Assembly: GCA_028818995.1 (NCBI GenBank)
Contig: JAPPMR010000470.1
Coordinates: 1 to 22,529 of the forward strand
Reading direction: 5' to 3'
DNA: 22,529 nucleotides
Origin: Candidatus Poribacteria bacterium
Lineage (GTDB): Bacteria > Poribacteria > WGA-4E > WGA-3G
In this document: positions 21,337 to 22,529 of the stretch, piece by piece
Layout of the letters: each line of letters begins with the position of its first letter
How positions within the stretch are numbered: the stretch's first letter is position 1
The notes under the pieces: generated by a model
Told to the model about the DNA's origin: nothing
What the model saw: the letters and a program-made list of their open reading frames with translations, nothing else
The model's database searches: none
Made by a program: the position numbers and the translations under genes

Positions 21337-21969
21337 TTACAATTCGCTGCTTGGTTGACGACTCAACCATCCCGCTACAACGCGAATATAATTGTTGAAG
21401 TAAACCATGTCTTCAACCGCTAAACGCAGTTCCTGAGTGACTTCAGGCAAATCCTCACAAAATTTTTCGTAACGTTCCCAGATAATGCTGCCACCTGGAA
21501 TTGTCTGACGTTCCGATACGGTGTCAAGCCAATTCCGGACAATCTTTACAATATCTTCAGAGTTGTTGTGATGAACAAAAATATCTTGGCCTGCAATATC
21601 TGAAATAAACTTTTGATACCGATACGGCTCTGTGTCCATCACAAGACACTTTTTCCTTTCCTGTTTTTCTACACCGAATCTCTTTGCACCGAGAAAAATT
21701 CCCAACTCTAAAGGCATATTAAACCGAGGTAGATGTGAATTTTCATCTAATTCCGTTCTGGATATATCATGGATTCCAAAACGGCAATCCTCAATAATGT
21801 TATAAATCTTATGAATCCGAACTTGACTTGCGTCTCCTGCCTCAAGCGCACAACGGGCAACAAAACCACAATCATGCACAGCAAATATCATTGCATCAAA
21901 CAAAGGTTTGTAATCTGAGTCAAATGGGCAATTGATAAAAACATTGTCATTATAATGGGTTGATTTCAT
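21337..21969 (-). CDS. TIR / nucleoside-deoxyribosyltransferase-like fold protein (putative nucleotide-processing effector)
   Basis: 210 residues. The first 140 form a Rossmann-like alpha/beta domain: VFINCPFDSDYKPLFDAMIFAVHDCGF (first strand and helix), IIEDCRFGIHDISRTELDE (second strand, with Asp61, Asp68), and PRFNMPLELGIFLGAKRFG, in which Glu88 in 'N-x-P-x-E-x-G' corresponds to the catalytic Glu of TIR NADases and nucleoside 2-deoxyribosyltransferases. CLVMDTEPYRYQKFISDIAGQDI is a conserved block of this hypothetical family. The last 70 residues are helical. Enzymes of this fold cleave NAD or nucleosides at the glycosidic bond, and several act in anti-phage defence; the actual substrate is unknown. 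First gene of the cluster, behind its own promoter; no strong ribosome binding site adjoins the ATG. Confidence 0.75.
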   Translation of the reverse strand: MKSTHYNDNVFINCPFDSDYKPLFDAMIFAVHDCGFVARCALEAGDASQVRIHKIYNIIEDCRFGIHDISRTELDENSHLPRFNMPLELGIFLGAKRFGVEKQERKKCLVMDTEPYRYQKFISDIAGQDIFVHHNNSEDIVKIVRNWLDTVSERQTIPGGSIIWERYEKFCEDLPEVTQELRLAVEDMVYFNNYIRVVAGWLSRQPSSEL

Positions 21970-22030
21970 GAATTTCTACTTGGTTTCACCTTCATAGAAG
22001 TTTAACACAATTTTAGCACGTTCTTTTGTA

Positions 22031-22078
22031 AGTTTACCATAAATTCTACGAATCGTCAATTTTTAGGAAACCTAAAAA
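22031..22078 (-). promoter_or_regulatory. Promoter with upstream inverted repeat for the TIR-like cluster
   Basis: TTGACG (22059-22054) and TAAACT (22036-22031) are 17 bp apart with a TG extended -10. Directly upstream of the -35 is the perfect inverted repeat TTTTTAGG-AAA-CCTAAAAA (22060-22078). The repeat may be an operator, or an end structure for aroA transcripts arriving from the right. Confidence 0.55.
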
Positions 22079-22085
22079 CGTCGGA

Positions 22086-22108
22086 GTGTGCCTACTACTT
22101 TTAAGTCG
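22086..22108 (+). repeat. 23-bp direct repeat, right copy, flanking the TIR-like cluster
   Basis: Identical to 20232-20254. It is followed at once by the degenerate REP hairpin GCGAGTTGGAGCTCG (22107-22121). Confidence 0.85.
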
Positions 22109-22168
22109 CGAGTTGGAGCTCGGAATCAACGCCAAATACGCTTGGCAGAATACGCGTTTGGTATTCTG
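22107..22168. repeat. Compound hairpin repeat, second copy (degenerate)
   Basis: It contains GCGAGTTGGAGCTCG, then GCCAA/TTGGC (22131-22146) and CAGAATAC/GTATTCTG around GCGTTTG (22146-22168). It has the same module order and loop sizes as 19390-19447, but base changes that keep pairing. It lies directly downstream of aroA. Confidence 0.75.
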
Positions 22169-22181
22169 CATGATTTGGTGC

Positions 22182-22529
22182 CTACAGAAGAGGATATGAA
22201 GAATATAGTTCCTGCAATACCTCAAAATAGTTAGGAAACGTCTTGCTAACGCAATCGGGGTCTTTAATCTGAATTCCGGGTACTTTTAAGCCGATAAGCG
22301 AAAACGCCATTGCCACGCGGTGGTCGCTATAGGTATCAATCGCTGCAGGGGTGATGGGGGAAGGTGAGATTTCAAGTCCGTCTCGGTGTTCAACCACAGG
22401 CACACCTAATTTTCGCAGTTCCGTCACCATTGCGTGAATTCTGTCTGTCTCTTGCCAACGTGTATGCTCAATGTTTCGGATAGTCACCTTACTATCGGCA
22501 AATGGGGCAATCGCAGCAAGAGTCAACGC
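22182..22529 (-). CDS. aroA: 3-phosphoshikimate 1-carboxyvinyltransferase (EPSP synthase), C-terminal part, truncated by window edge
   Basis: 115 residues are visible, ending at TAG 22184-22182; the frame runs off the right edge, so the start lies outside. The conserved C-terminal EPSP synthase elements are present: RWQETDRIHAMVTELRKLG (catalytic Glu and Arg of the xETDR motif), TYSDHRVAMAF (phosphoenolpyruvate-binding Arg) and CVSKTFPNYFEVL (active-site Lys). The enzyme joins shikimate-3-phosphate and phosphoenolpyruvate in the chorismate pathway. The residue before ETDR is Gln where many enzymes have Lys. The stop codon lies within CTACAGAAG, next to the dispersed repeat block. Confidence 0.96.
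   Translation of the reverse strand, partial: ALTLAAIAPFADSKVTIRNIEHTRWQETDRIHAMVTELRKLGVPVVEHRDGLEISPSPITPAAIDTYSDHRVAMAFSLIGLKVPGIQIKDPDCVSKTFPNYFEVLQELYSSYPLL

Noticed and set aside
21314..21370. Upstream extension of the GIY-YIG-like gene
   Set aside because: Overlaps the TIR-like gene; the strong Shine-Dalgarno at 21326-21318 would lie inside the coding region.
19368..22168. CRISPR array
   Set aside because: Repeats are irregularly spaced, differ in sequence and orientation, and have no uniform spacers; no cas genes in the window.

Overview
The window looks like a chromosomal segment of a bacterium close to Candidatus Poribacteria. This rests on style rather than a marker-gene tree. 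The lipoprotein at 11436-12566 (minus) has the short Ig-like module followed by a sulfatase-modifying-factor fold that is common in that lineage. Gfo/Idh/MocA and GH32 genes are present, and intergenic DNA is sprinkled with short hairpin repeats of the form GCGAGCTGGAGCTCGC-TCCTAC. The core genes are clearly bacterial: infC, rpmI, rplT, pheS, pheT, menG/ubiE and aroA.

Layout from left to right. 1-765 (+): 3' part of a GH32 fructan/sucrose hydrolase. 904-2513 (+): a translationally coupled pair of an ABC/OLD-like ATPase and a small PD-(D/E)xK-like protein. 2554-3192 (+): NUDIX hydrolase. 3254-4354 (+): Gfo/Idh/MocA oxidoreductase. 4617-10255 (+): a two-gene operon with its own strong promoter, encoding a 1375-residue TPR/beta-sandwich/STAND ATPase and a 499-residue STAND ATPase ending in an HEPN RNase-like domain (Rx4H). 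10482-11426 (+): histone-deacetylase-family hydrolase. It converges on a minus-strand block that reads, in transcription order, infC (18539), rpmI, rplT, a phenylalanine T-box leader, pheS, pheT, menG and the Ig/SUMF1-fold lipoprotein. Upstream of infC lie a small membrane protein (18780-19235) and about 1 kb of repeat-rich DNA. 20285-21969 (-) is a three-gene cluster: a TIR/nucleoside-deoxyribosyltransferase-like protein, a GIY-YIG-like protein and a PD-(D/E)xK nuclease-like protein. It has its own promoter and sits between two exact 23-bp direct repeats. The window ends in the 3' part of aroA.

Functionally, an ordinary translation/aminoacylation operon is bracketed by three separate candidate conflict (defence) loci. 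The TPR-STAND + STAND-HEPN pair is the most likely undescribed system: a large sensor/switch ATPase followed 11 bp later by an ATPase carrying a probable RNase effector. The flanked TIR-like/GIY-YIG-like/PD-(D/E)xK cluster is the second. Regulatory highlights are an AUA start codon for IF3 behind a near-perfect Shine-Dalgarno, a clear T-box with a UUC (Phe) specifier before pheS, and a palindrome overlapping the -35 box of the STAND operon. All calls come from reading the sequence; no database search was run.
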